Source of the DNA: Alphaproteobacteria bacterium
GTDB lineage: Bacteria; Pseudomonadota; Alphaproteobacteria; Rhizobiales; JAJFHR01
NCBI GenBank assembly: GCA_024278055.1
Contig: JAJRTY010000167.1
Coordinates: forward strand, 1 to 64,000
Direction: 5' to 3'
DNA length: 64,000 nucleotides
Both the position numbers and the translations under genes were made by a program. Below the pieces are notes generated by a model. The model was not told where the DNA came from. It did no database searches and saw only the letters and a list, made by a program, of their open reading frames with translations. Positions 46,208 to 55,158 of this stretch are shown here, piece by piece. How positions within the stretch are numbered: the stretch's first letter is position 1; every line of letters starts with the position of its first letter.

Positions 46208-48028
46208 ATGTTTCAGACCTTTGAAGATATCTGCGATCCCTCAAAAGCAAAATCTCGCGTGGCCCGGTTAAGAGCGGTGCTTAAAAAGCAAAACCTTGAC
46301 GGTTTCTGGGTGCCGCACACCGATGAGCATCAAAGTGAATATCTGCCCCCCCATGCTGAACGCCTCTATTGGCTCACCGGCTTTAGCGGCTCGGCCGGAG
46401 CCGCCATTGTGCTGGCAAAAAAGGCGGCAATCTTCACCGACGGGCGCTACACAATTCAGATTGCCGAACAAGTTGACCCTCAGGTTTTTGAAATTCAGCA
46501 CCTGATTGAACAACCACCGCTTAAATGGCTGGAAAAAAACCTCAAAAAAGGCCAGCGCCTGGGCTTTGATCCTCAATTGCATTCGCAAGCCAGCGCCGAG
46601 CAACTGAACCAGGTTTGCAAAAAACTTGGTGCCCGACTGATTGCCGTAAAATCCAATCCGATTGATGCAATCTGGTCAGACCAACCAGCCCGGCCTCGCG
46701 GCCAGGTCGTTCCTCATCTGCTTAAATACGCTGGCGAACCTGCGGCAAAAAAACTCGCCCGGATGGCCGGAGCTTTGCGGACAAAAGGTGAGGATGCCGT
46801 GATCATTACCCTCGCCGACAGCCTGTGCTGGGCTTTTAACATTCGCGGAAACGACGTTGCCCATACGCCCGTGGTTTTGGGGCACGCCATCATAAAGGCA
46901 CGCGGCAAGCCTGAGATTTTTTTGAGCCCCGACAAGGTTTCAGGCCGCGCCAGATCATATCTTGAGAAAATCGCAACCCTGAAGTCGGACGACAAGTTGG
47001 CGGCCGCTCTGGACAGGCTGGGTAAAAACCGAAAAACCGTGCGCCTTGATGCCCAGACCGCCTCGTTTGCAATTTACGATCGCCTCAGTAAAGCCGGTGC
47101 CTCAATTGTCAACGCGCAAGACCCTGTAATTGCGCTTAAAGCCATCAAAAACAAAACTGAAATAGACGGTGCCCGCACCGCCCATATCCGTGATGCCGCT
47201 GCTTATTGCCGTTTTTTAATGTGGCTCGATCATCAAAAACCCGCCAACAGGCTCAACGAGATTTCGGTGGCCAAAAAGCTCGAGGAATTTCGCCTGCAAA
47301 CCGGCGCGTTACGCGATATCAGTTTTGACACAATTTCCGCCTTCGGCCCCAATGGCGCCATCTGCCACTATCGTGTCACTGAGGCCAGCAATCTGACCTT
47401 CAAAAACAACGCCCTGTATCTGATTGATTCAGGCGCGCAATATCTCGACGGCACCACCGACATCACCCGCACCATCGCCATTGGCCGGGCCAGCGCTGAA
47501 ATGCGTAAAAATTTCACCCTGGTGCTCAAAGGCCATATTGCCCTGGCGCAAGCCATCTTTCCGCCAGGTACAACCGGCAGCAATCTCGATGTTTTAGCCT
47601 GCGCACCCTTGTGGGCCAAAGGGCTCGATTTCGACCACGGCACCGGCCACGGTGTCGGCAGCTACTTAAGTGTACACGAAGGCCCCCAGCGCATTTCAAA
47701 GGCCCCCAGCCGGGTAAGCCTGAAACCCGGCATGATACTGTCCAATGAACCGGGGTATTACAAAGCCGGTCACTATGGCATCAGAATTGAAAACCTGGTT
47801 GTCGTCACCGAACTGGAAAAAATACCGGGCAGCGATCAAAATATGCTGGGGTTCGAGACCATAAGCTGGGCTCCCATTGATCGATCTTTGATCAACACAA
47901 AACTGCTGAGCCCGGCAGAACTCAAATGGCTGAACGATTACCATGGCGAGGTTTACCGCAAAACCTCTCCCCAGTTGGATCGTGCAGAAAAAAACTGGCT
48001 CAAACAGGCCTGCGCACGCCTGGACTAA
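46208..48028 (+). CDS. pepP: Xaa-Pro aminopeptidase (M24B)
   Basis: A 606-residue metallopeptidase that removes N-terminal residues before proline. Two creatinase N-domains (about 10-140 and 155-310) precede the M24 catalytic domain (about 310-530). The metal ligands are visible as DSGAQYLDGTTDITRT (two Asp), GTGHGVGSYLSVHEG (His) and SNEPGYYKAGHYGIRIENL (two Glu). A C-terminal peptidase_M24_C segment follows. This is the long eukaryote-like form common in alphaproteobacteria. ATG 46208 is chosen; an in-frame ATG 46184 adds eight unlikely residues. The end overlaps a convergent membrane protein by 4 bp. Confidence 0.93.
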   Translation: MFQTFEDICDPSKAKSRVARLRAVLKKQNLDGFWVPHTDEHQSEYLPPHAERLYWLTGFSGSAGAAIVLAKKAAIFTDGRYTIQIAEQVDPQVFEIQHLIEQPPLKWLEKNLKKGQRLGFDPQLHSQASAEQLNQVCKKLGARLIAVKSNPIDAIWSDQPARPRGQVVPHLLKYAGEPAAKKLARMAGALRTKGEDAVIITLADSLCWAFNIRGNDVAHTPVVLGHAIIKARGKPEIFLSPDKVSGRARSYLEKIATLKSDDKLAAALDRLGKNRKTVRLDAQTASFAIYDRLSKAGASIVNAQDPVIALKAIKNKTEIDGARTAHIRDAAAYCRFLMWLDHQKPANRLNEISVAKKLEEFRLQTGALRDISFDTISAFGPNGAICHYRVTEASNLTFKNNALYLIDSGAQYLDGTTDITRTIAIGRASAEMRKNFTLVLKGHIALAQAIFPPGTTGSNLDVLACAPLWAKGLDFDHGTGHGVGSYLSVHEGPQRISKAPSRVSLKPGMILSNEPGYYKAGHYGIRIENLVVVTELEKIPGSDQNMLGFETISWAPIDRSLINTKLLSPAELKWLNDYHGEVYRKTSPQLDRAEKNWLKQACARLD

Positions 48029-48492
48029 CCCCAGTAACGACCCGATGTGGCAATTCCTATGACAATCAGGCCCAGGACCAGATTGATGGCGACGATCTGG
48101 CGGATGGTATTGAGGTTTTTAGCCGCAAGCGGCCAGTCCTGATTGCCAACCGCTGTTTTGAAACGGCGATAGGGAATAAAATAAAGCACGGCAAAAAGGG
48201 CAATCATAATCCAGCCGACGCCATTCATTATATGAACATTTAAACCCACATTGGCAGAGCCGCCATAGACACTGACAATGAGGAAATTACCCGTCAGCGG
48301 CAGGGCTGCAGCAACAATCCACACCCAGACGAAAAAACGCCGGAACACCTGATCCCACAGTTGCAAACGCTGCGGTGGCTCAAGCTGCCCTAAAGAAGGC
48401 CTGAGGCAGATATAGGCAAAAAACATCCCGCCAACCCATATGGCGGCACTCAAGCCGTGAACGGCAATGGTCAAGGCAATTAAGTTAAACAT
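48025..48492 (-). CDS. CopD-like integral membrane protein
   Basis: A 155-residue protein with four transmembrane helices: about 4-26, 52-72, 85-106 and 130-150. The first helix carries HGLSAAIWVGGMFFAYICLRP, the HxxxxxxWxGG pattern seen in CopD/HemJ-like proteins, where the His may bind heme or copper. A second His lies in NVHIMNGVGW. The function in this organism is unknown. It is convergent with pepP, overlapping 4 bp, and its promoter lies in the 188-bp gap upstream of 48492. Confidence 0.72.
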   Translation of the reverse strand: MFNLIALTIAVHGLSAAIWVGGMFFAYICLRPSLGQLEPPQRLQLWDQVFRRFFVWVWIVAAALPLTGNFLIVSVYGGSANVGLNVHIMNGVGWIMIALFAVLYFIPYRRFKTAVGNQDWPLAAKNLNTIRQIVAINLVLGLIVIGIATSGRYWG

Positions 48493-48680
48493 GGGCCTGT
48501 TCCTTCTTTTCCAATCTTACAGCACAATAAGCGTTGGATTCTGATGCGACATTTTCTCCTGCAAGACTTAAGGAGTGCGTTAAACGCATGGCTGCCTTGC
48601 GTACTCATCATTGCTGTATTTACCATTTCCCCACATAATGCCACCTTATAAAGCACTATTCCTTTTGGGCAATCATTCAG

Positions 48681-49595
48681 GTGTCATCAACAACAATAAA
48701 ATCCGGGGACAAAACCCTGCAAGGCATCGGCTGGATGATCCTGACCGGTCTGTTGTTTGTCACTGTTACCGGCATAGTGCGTCACCTGGGCTCACAACTA
48801 CCTGCTGTTGAGGCAGCCTTTTTGCGCTATGCTATTGGACTATTATTGATTTCGCCCGCATTTTTGCGCCTGCGTCATCACCGTCCCAGTGCCGCAAACA
48901 TGAAATTTTATGCCGGACGCGGTCTGGTCCACGGCATCGCTGTTATGTTGTGGTTCTATGCCATGGCACGGATCCACATCGCAGAAGTCACAGCCATTGG
49001 CTATATCTCGCCGATTTTCGTCACTTTGGGAGCGGCTTTTTTCCTCAAGGAAAAGGTTCAGTTTCGTCGAATAATGGGTGTAGGCTTTGGCTTTATCGGT
49101 GCTTTGATTATCCTGCGCCCCGGTTTTGAAACCATAAATCTTGGTCAACTGGCCCAGCTTGCCGCCGCCCCGCTGTTTGCCACATCCTTCCTCATGGCAA
49201 AAAAGATGACTGACAAAAACGACCCCGCAATCATCGTCGCCATGTTGACATTGTTCTGTACGCTCGTTCTGCTTCCCGGCGCCATTCTGCAATGGCGTAC
49301 ACCAAGTATAGACGAACTTATGTGGCTGACACTGACCGCCATTGTCGCCACCACAGGTCATTACACCTTGACCCAGGCCTTCAAGGCCGCGCCGATTACT
49401 GTCACTCAGCCGATTGCATTCTTGCAACTGGTGTGGGCCATGTTGCTGGGAATGTTTGTCTTTGGCGAACCGCTTGATTTTTATGTTATGCTCGGTGGCG
49501 GTGTCATCGTCGCAGCAGCCACCTATATTTCGCATCGCGAAGCTGTCATCGCACGCAAACAAATTACACCACCGGCACCCGCCACCAAATTGTAA
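48681..49595 (+). CDS. EamA-family (DMT superfamily) transporter
   Basis: A 304-residue inner-membrane exporter with ten helices and two EamA repeats (about 10-145 and 155-290). Repeat ends are [19 protein letters not shown] and [17 protein letters not shown]. It starts with GTG at 48681. It is a second EamA protein, not closely similar to the one at 22417. It lies 26 bp before an SDR gene, possibly cotranscribed. Substrate is unknown. Confidence 0.87.
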   Translation: MSSTTIKSGDKTLQGIGWMILTGLLFVTVTGIVRHLGSQLPAVEAAFLRYAIGLLLISPAFLRLRHHRPSAANMKFYAGRGLVHGIAVMLWFYAMARIHIAEVTAIGYISPIFVTLGAAFFLKEKVQFRRIMGVGFGFIGALIILRPGFETINLGQLAQLAAAPLFATSFLMAKKMTDKNDPAIIVAMLTLFCTLVLLPGAILQWRTPSIDELMWLTLTAIVATTGHYTLTQAFKAAPITVTQPIAFLQLVWAMLLGMFVFGEPLDFYVMLGGGVIVAAATYISHREAVIARKQITPPAPATKL

Positions 49596-49621
49596 AATCG
49601 ATCCCTTGCAAAAAAGAACAG

Positions 49622-50386
49622 ATGAATATGGTCCACAATAACAAAATTGCCCTTATAACCGGTGCCGGTTCAGGCATTGGAAAGCATACCGCACTGGCTT
49701 TTCTGGCTCACGATTATACCGTAATCCTGAGTGGCAGGCGCATTGCCCCCCTGAAAGCGGTGATTGAACAGGCCAATGTGGCCGATGACCGTGCCGTTGC
49801 CATATCGTGCGATGTTTCTGACCCGCTTTCTGTTTCCGCCCTGTTTGCACAAATCGAACAGCTTTATGGACGCCTGGACGTGTTATTCAACAATGCCGGT
49901 GTCAATGTTCCCACCGTCGAAATTGGTGATCTGACGTTTGAGCAATGGAAAACCGTCATCGACATTAACCTCAACGGGGCATTTCTGTGTACTCATGCAG
50001 CCTTTAACCTGATGCGCAAACAAGACCCGCAAGGCGGCCGCATCATCAACAACGGTTCGATTTCAGCCCATGTACCGCGACCGGGCTCGGCTCCCTATAC
50101 CGCCTCCAAACACGCCATAACCGGCCTCACCCGGTCCACATCGCTTGATGGCCGCGCCTACAACATTGCCTGTTCTCAAATCGATATCGGCAACGCCGCA
50201 TCTGAAATGACCACAAGAATGGCTGAAGGCATTCTCCAACCCAATGGTACCATGGCACCGGAGCCAACCATGGATGTCAGACACGTGGCAAATGCCGTGG
50301 TCAATATGGCCGAACTGCCGCTGGATACCAACATTCAGTTCATGACGATCATGGCCACAAATATGCCATATATTGGGCGTGGGTAG
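49622..50386 (+). CDS. Short-chain dehydrogenase/reductase
   Basis: A 254-residue classical SDR. The cofactor motif is [15 protein letters not shown] (about 14-28), followed by NNAGVN, the catalytic Ser in [13 protein letters not shown], and [10 protein letters not shown] with the Tyr and Lys. The residue after the second strand (SGRR) suggests NADP preference. The substrate is unknown. It follows the EamA transporter by 26 bp and precedes the eptA-like gene by 53 bp. Confidence 0.88.
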   Translation: MNMVHNNKIALITGAGSGIGKHTALAFLAHDYTVILSGRRIAPLKAVIEQANVADDRAVAISCDVSDPLSVSALFAQIEQLYGRLDVLFNNAGVNVPTVEIGDLTFEQWKTVIDINLNGAFLCTHAAFNLMRKQDPQGGRIINNGSISAHVPRPGSAPYTASKHAITGLTRSTSLDGRAYNIACSQIDIGNAASEMTTRMAEGILQPNGTMAPEPTMDVRHVANAVVNMAELPLDTNIQFMTIMATNMPYIGRG

Positions 50387-50439
50387 GCCGAATACCAACG
50401 CCGCCGCTCCCGGTACTGAAAAACATCCTTCAGGACTCA

Positions 50440-52056
50440 ATGTTTAAACCATTTTTTCTCACCCACCGGGCTGTTTCCATCTCGCAACTGATTGTCCTGA
50501 CCGCAATCTTTATCACCCTGTTTGCCAACATATCGTTTTTTTCAAACGCATTGGAAGTCTATCCTCTTTCGCTAAAAAACGGAATTTTTCTGGCCTCTTT
50601 GGCGATGGTTTCGATTCTGTCCCAGATATTCCTGTACTCAATTTTCAGCCACCGCCTGATCCTCAAACCCGTATTGATCTTCTTCCTGCTTGTCAGCTCC
50701 ATCACCGGGTATTTCATGGATCAATATGGCATTGTGATCGATGAAGACATGATCAACAATATCCTCAAAACCGACGCCGCAGAAGTGCGCGACCTGATCA
50801 ACCTGAAACTGGGGCTTTATGTCGTGTTTCTCGGTGTGCTGCCGTCATTTTTGGTTTTTCGTCTGAAGCTGGATTTTGACAGTGACATCAGGGAAATATT
50901 CAATCGCCTGAAGCTGGTTTTTGTATCTCTCGCCATATTGTTGACGGTCACCTTGCCACTGAGCGCACAATATGCGTCTTTCCTGCGCGAGCACAAGCCT
51001 CTGAGATATTATTTCAATCCGGGTTTTGCAGTTTATTCCACCGCCAGCTTTATTGCACCTTCTCTAAAAAACCCGACACTTCCTTTCCGCAACATTGGCA
51101 AAGATGCAAAAATACCCAAATCAGATATTAACCGTGAGCTGGTTGTCATGGTGGTTGGGGAAACAGCGCGCGCCGATCATTTTTCACTCAACGGCTACGA
51201 GCGCCAAACCAATCCGTTGCTGGCCCGCGAAAAAATCATAAACTTCCCCGACTTCTGGTCGTGCGACACCTCAACGGCTGCCTCTGTGCCCTGCATGTTT
51301 TCGCAACAGACGCGCAAACAATATAGCCGCAGATCGGCTAACTCCACCGACAATCTGCTTGATGTCCTCAACCGTGCCGGGGTTAACGTATTGTGGCGTG
51401 ACAATAATTCCAGCTCCATAGGGGTCGCGGATCGCGTAACATACGAAAATTTAAAGTCCCGTGACAACAACCCCGTTTGCGATACCGAATGTCGCGATGT
51501 CGGTATGCTGGCCAATCTTCAGGACTATATAAATGGCCGTGCCACTGGTGATATTTTTATCGTCCTGCATCAGATGGGCAATCATGGGCCCGCTTATTAC
51601 CAGCGTTACCCCGCAGCCTTCAGAAAATTCACCCCGACTTGTGATACCAACGAATTGAGTGCCTGCAGCTCGAAACTGTTGAACAACAGTTATGACAATG
51701 CAATTCTTTACACCGATTATTTCCTTTCCGAAGTTATTAAGCTTCTGAAACAAAATGACGATAGATTCGAAACCGTAATGTTTTACGCCAGTGATCATGG
51801 CGAATCTCTGGGCGAAAATGGTATCTATCTGCACGGACTTCCCTATTTCCTTGCACCCGATGCCCAAAAACATGTCCCGGCCCTGATGTGGTTCGGCAAA
51901 AACTCAGATGCCGAGCGCCTGAAAAATATAGAAACCAAAAAACTGACCCGCCTGTCGCACGACAATATTTTCTCAACAATTCTGGGGCTTTTCGAGATAG
52001 ATTCCGGGGTCTACGACAGCAAACTCGATATACTTGATGTTGCTGCAGAGGAATGA
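50440..52056 (+). CDS. eptA: Lipid A phosphoethanolamine transferase (EptA-like)
   Basis: A 538-residue inner-membrane enzyme that adds phosphoethanolamine to lipid A, lowering negative charge and aiding polymyxin resistance. Five N-terminal transmembrane helices lie within about 15-180. The periplasmic sulfatase-like domain has metal ligand Glu in VVGETARADHFSLNGYERQTNP (split by its own loop), the Thr nucleophile in CDTSTAASVPCMF, and YASDHGESLGENGIYLHG. Cysteine pairs that stabilise the domain are present. No two-component regulator is adjacent. The next gene converges without a gap. Confidence 0.92.
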   Translation: MFKPFFLTHRAVSISQLIVLTAIFITLFANISFFSNALEVYPLSLKNGIFLASLAMVSILSQIFLYSIFSHRLILKPVLIFFLLVSSITGYFMDQYGIVIDEDMINNILKTDAAEVRDLINLKLGLYVVFLGVLPSFLVFRLKLDFDSDIREIFNRLKLVFVSLAILLTVTLPLSAQYASFLREHKPLRYYFNPGFAVYSTASFIAPSLKNPTLPFRNIGKDAKIPKSDINRELVVMVVGETARADHFSLNGYERQTNPLLAREKIINFPDFWSCDTSTAASVPCMFSQQTRKQYSRRSANSTDNLLDVLNRAGVNVLWRDNNSSSIGVADRVTYENLKSRDNNPVCDTECRDVGMLANLQDYINGRATGDIFIVLHQMGNHGPAYYQRYPAAFRKFTPTCDTNELSACSSKLLNNSYDNAILYTDYFLSEVIKLLKQNDDRFETVMFYASDHGESLGENGIYLHGLPYFLAPDAQKHVPALMWFGKNSDAERLKNIETKKLTRLSHDNIFSTILGLFEIDSGVYDSKLDILDVAAEE

Positions 52057-52815
52057 TCAGGCCAATGCCTGATAGAGCATCCTGAGAGCCAGCAGCGTCA
52101 GGACAATGTTAAAGACGGTTTTGAATTTTTCTTCAGGAATACGCCACAGGATTGCACGCCCGGCCAGGGCACCAAAAAAGCCCGACACCAGCATGGCAAT
52201 CAACAGACCAATCCACGGCGTGTAGATGAAGCCCAAAATGCCAAGGGCTAGAATCTTAAAACCATGCTGCAAAACCATAATGGCGGCATGGGTCGAGACC
52301 AGTTGCTGGCGCGTCAATTCAGAGCGCGGTAGAAAAGCAGCTGTTATCGGTCCTGAAGCACCAATGAACATGGAGGCAGATGAGGCAATCACACCGCCAA
52401 AAAACAGGGATCCTTTGCCGCTGCTAAAATTTTTCAGCTTTGGCGCCCACACACTATAGAGAATGAACACACCCATGATGGTTTGCAGCACGCTGAGAGG
52501 CAACGACACCACCACCTGAGAGGCCACAAGCGTGCCCAAAAGCCCGCCAACGGAAAACCAGATAAAAATTGTGACAACCAGGTCTTTGCGTAACAAAAAA
52601 GCCCGACTGGCATTGTTGGCGGCCTGCGTTACCCCATGCACCGGAACAATAGCTGCCACCGGCATAATATTGGCCATAATCGCCAACATCGCCAACCCGC
52701 CACCGATGCCCACAGCTGTGGTAATACCGGCCGTCAAAAAACTGGCCCCAATTAGTAAAACAGTTGTCGTCAGTGACAGGTCAGCGGGAATCAGTGCCCC
52801 ATAAAAAAATTCCAT
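52057..52815 (-). CDS. TauE/SafE-family membrane transporter
   Basis: A 252-residue protein with about eight transmembrane helices in two halves. The N-terminal half has FLTAGITTAVGIGGGLAMLAIM and VHGVTQAANNASRAFLL, typical of the sulfite/sulfonate exporter TauE family; the second half repeats the pattern. The substrate is unproven: sulfite, sulfoacetate or another organic anion. It abuts the eptA stop and is divergent from the MFS gene. Confidence 0.86.
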   Translation of the reverse strand: MEFFYGALIPADLSLTTTVLLIGASFLTAGITTAVGIGGGLAMLAIMANIMPVAAIVPVHGVTQAANNASRAFLLRKDLVVTIFIWFSVGGLLGTLVASQVVVSLPLSVLQTIMGVFILYSVWAPKLKNFSSGKGSLFFGGVIASSASMFIGASGPITAAFLPRSELTRQQLVSTHAAIMVLQHGFKILALGILGFIYTPWIGLLIAMLVSGFFGALAGRAILWRIPEEKFKTVFNIVLTLLALRMLYQALA

Positions 52816-52949
52816 GCGCTATTCAGTTGGTTTAAGCGGAAATAAACAACCCCGTATGACTATTCTTCTGGTGGTAATTCAAAAACCAACAGAATTCCCC
52901 GTATTTTTACTCATATCATTTCCTCCGGTTGATCGATACAGTGCCTGCC

Positions 52950-54257
52950 ATGAGTGCCTCGACTGATCTTGCCCCCACTCCCTCAAATTCGCGACTGACC
53001 GGCTATATCGGCTGGCTGCTGGCGGCTTTGTTTTTCAGCTACGGCTGGGTCTTGCGCGTATCTCCCAGTGTGATGGTTGAGCAACTGATGCGCGATTTTG
53101 CTGTAACCGGTGCCATTATCGGCAATCTATCGGCGGTTTATTTCTATGCTTATGCCGTTCTTCAAATGCCGGTTGGTCTGGCGCACGATCGCTGGGGACC
53201 GCGCCGGGTGCTGACGGTTATGAGCCTTGTTGCAGGTAGCGGAGCTCTGGTTTTTGCCATGGCACCCTCTGTCGAGATTGCCTACATCGGCCGCGCCTTG
53301 ATCGGCACCGGATCCGCCTTTGCGCTTGTCGGCTCGATGGTGCTGGCATCACGATGGCTCCCGCAAAGGAATTTTGCATTTTTTACCGGCATCGCCTTGT
53401 CTATCGGCCTGCTTGGCGGTGCCGCCGGTCAAGGCCCGCTGGCCTTTCTGGTTCAGATGCTGGGCTGGCGCGAAGCAATGACGATAGTGGCTGGTGGCGC
53501 TGTTGTCCTGTCGCTGCTGATCTGGATCCTGACCCGCGATCACCCTCCCCAAAGCCCGCTTAAAAAGCCTCCTTCAACAGAAAAACCAGTTGGCGCCCTG
53601 GCAGCTTTGTGGCAGGTGGCCCGCAACCGCCAGACCGTTTACGTCTCCATGTTCGCCTGTCTGGTGGGCGCACCCTCACTGGCCTTTGGCGCACTTGGGG
53701 GCGTGCCTTATACTATGCAGGCTTTTGACATATCGCGCACGGAAGCTGCCTTTTCCATGTCGTTCACGCTTTTTGGCTGGATGATCGGTGGGCCGTTCTG
53801 GGGCTGGATTTCAGATCGCCTCCAGCGTCGCAAACTCCCCATTATTATCGGGGCGCTTATCACCACCTCAAGCATGGCAGCCGCCATCTACATGCCTGGC
53901 ATTAATCTGGAACTGTTTCGAATTTTCCTGTTTATCAACGGGTTTGCCGCCGGTACCATGGCCATCAGCTACGCCCTCATCAAAGAACACAATGCCGGCA
54001 ACGGGTCAGGTGCCGCCATGGGGCTTGTCAATATGATGGCGGTTGCAGGCGGTGCAATTTTTCAGCCCATTGTCGGGCTTCTGCTCGATAACCAGTGGCA
54101 GGGCGTTTTGGTGGATGGCGCACGCATCTATTCGCAAGAGGCTTACGCCAATGCCTTCATTCTTCTTCCCACGCTCTATTTCGGCAGTCTGGTGTTTGGC
54201 CTGTGCATCAGGGAAACCCATGGGCGACCGGTTATAAAAGCGAGGCTGGAAAAATAG
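52950..54257 (+). CDS. Major facilitator superfamily transporter
   Basis: A 435-residue protein with twelve transmembrane helices. The loop 2-3 signature appears as GLAHDRWGPRRVL, and loop 8-9 as GWISDRLQRRK. The overall pattern (FSYGWVLRVSPSVMVEQLM near the start) resembles the nitrate/oxalate-formate and hexuronate-like MFS groups. The substrate is unknown. ATG 52950 is chosen over a TTG at 52929. A pair of palindromic repeats follows the gene. Confidence 0.87.
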   Translation: MSASTDLAPTPSNSRLTGYIGWLLAALFFSYGWVLRVSPSVMVEQLMRDFAVTGAIIGNLSAVYFYAYAVLQMPVGLAHDRWGPRRVLTVMSLVAGSGALVFAMAPSVEIAYIGRALIGTGSAFALVGSMVLASRWLPQRNFAFFTGIALSIGLLGGAAGQGPLAFLVQMLGWREAMTIVAGGAVVLSLLIWILTRDHPPQSPLKKPPSTEKPVGALAALWQVARNRQTVYVSMFACLVGAPSLAFGALGGVPYTMQAFDISRTEAAFSMSFTLFGWMIGGPFWGWISDRLQRRKLPIIIGALITTSSMAAAIYMPGINLELFRIFLFINGFAAGTMAISYALIKEHNAGNGSGAAMGLVNMMAVAGGAIFQPIVGLLLDNQWQGVLVDGARIYSQEAYANAFILLPTLYFGSLVFGLCIRETHGRPVIKARLEK

Positions 54258-54280
54258 GCAGTGAAATTCTTCAAAGCCCC

Positions 54281-54430
54281 TCCTCCTTGTGGGGAGGGGT
54301 TGGGGTGGGGGTCTTCTTAAACTTCAACTTCTCATAAGGTGCTGATTAACAAGATCAGTGTGAATGCGCCAAGGCGCATACTTGACCTCTTTACCCCCCA
54401 CCCTCAATCCCTCCCCACAAGGAGGAGGGA
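54281..54430. repeat. Long imperfect inverted repeat, plus half copy of the 25.1-kb palindrome
   Basis: TCCTCCTTGTGGGGAGGGG and its surroundings (54281-54315) are inverted at about 54393-54430 (CCTCCCCACAAGGAGGA), about 75 bp apart, able to form a large hairpin. Shortly after, 54473-54489 is GCCGGGACGGTGCGGGG, half of the palindrome at 25040-25126. Such mosaic palindromes are dispersed intergenic repeats. They fill the 250-bp gap between the MFS and MarR genes; the hairpin may serve as terminator. Confidence 0.75.
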
Positions 54431-54509
54431 GGCAGATTGGCACTTAACCGAAACAGCAGTGGCCCAAAGCCGGGACGGTGCGGGGTATTCCAAATAACCC
54501 AATCCCACT

Positions 54510-55031
54510 TTAAAGCGAAGTAGCCGCTCTTGCCGCCTGATCATATTGCCCCGATAAAGCTCGCAACAGACCGGCCAACCGCGTCAGGTCTTCGCGGTTT
54601 ATATTGAGGCTTTCGAGTGAGGAAATGAGGCATTTTTCGCGAATATCGCGGTAGCGCTCACAGGCCTTTTTTCCTTCATCCGTAGTTTGGGAATATTTTT
54701 CCTTACCCTGGCGAGTGGATGCAATAAACCCGGATTTTTCCAGTTTTTTAAGGGCGTAGGTCACCGTATGGGTATCTTCCAGATTTAACATCAGGCAGAT
54801 ATCGGCCAGACGCTTGGCGCGGGCGCGGTGATTGACAACATGCAGCACCAGCACATCCAGAGAACTCAAATCTGCAATTCCGCTTGCCGTCATGGCCCGC
54901 ACACACCAGCGCTGATAGGAATTGACCGCAATGTTCATTGCAAATTCAACCTCGCTCAATTCAGGAACTTCCGAATTCGCCAGATGTGCCGATGACACAA
55001 TCGGCTCATGTTTGTTTTCTTGTCCGCTCAT
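54510..55031 (-). CDS. MarR-family transcriptional regulator
   Basis: A 173-residue winged-HTH regulator. The wHTH (about 60-125) includes AKRLADICLMLNLEDTHTVTYALKKLEKSGFI and the wing ASTRQGKEKYSQTT. The group resembles alphaproteobacterial MarR proteins that control aromatic or peptide catabolic genes. It is divergent from the 5-oxoprolinase gene with a 127-bp AT-rich spacer, so it is the likely regulator of that gene. Confidence 0.88.
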   Translation of the reverse strand: MSGQENKHEPIVSSAHLANSEVPELSEVEFAMNIAVNSYQRWCVRAMTASGIADLSSLDVLVLHVVNHRARAKRLADICLMLNLEDTHTVTYALKKLEKSGFIASTRQGKEKYSQTTDEGKKACERYRDIREKCLISSLESLNINREDLTRLAGLLRALSGQYDQAARAATSL

Positions 55032-55158
55032 TGATGCAACTCCAGGTTCTATTTTGATTATGTTAAAACCATAAACATGATTTGTCGATAAATTATTGAC
55101 GTTTTATATTTTATATGTTTTCTGGAGTGAACTTCTCCCTCAACGAATTACTGACAAT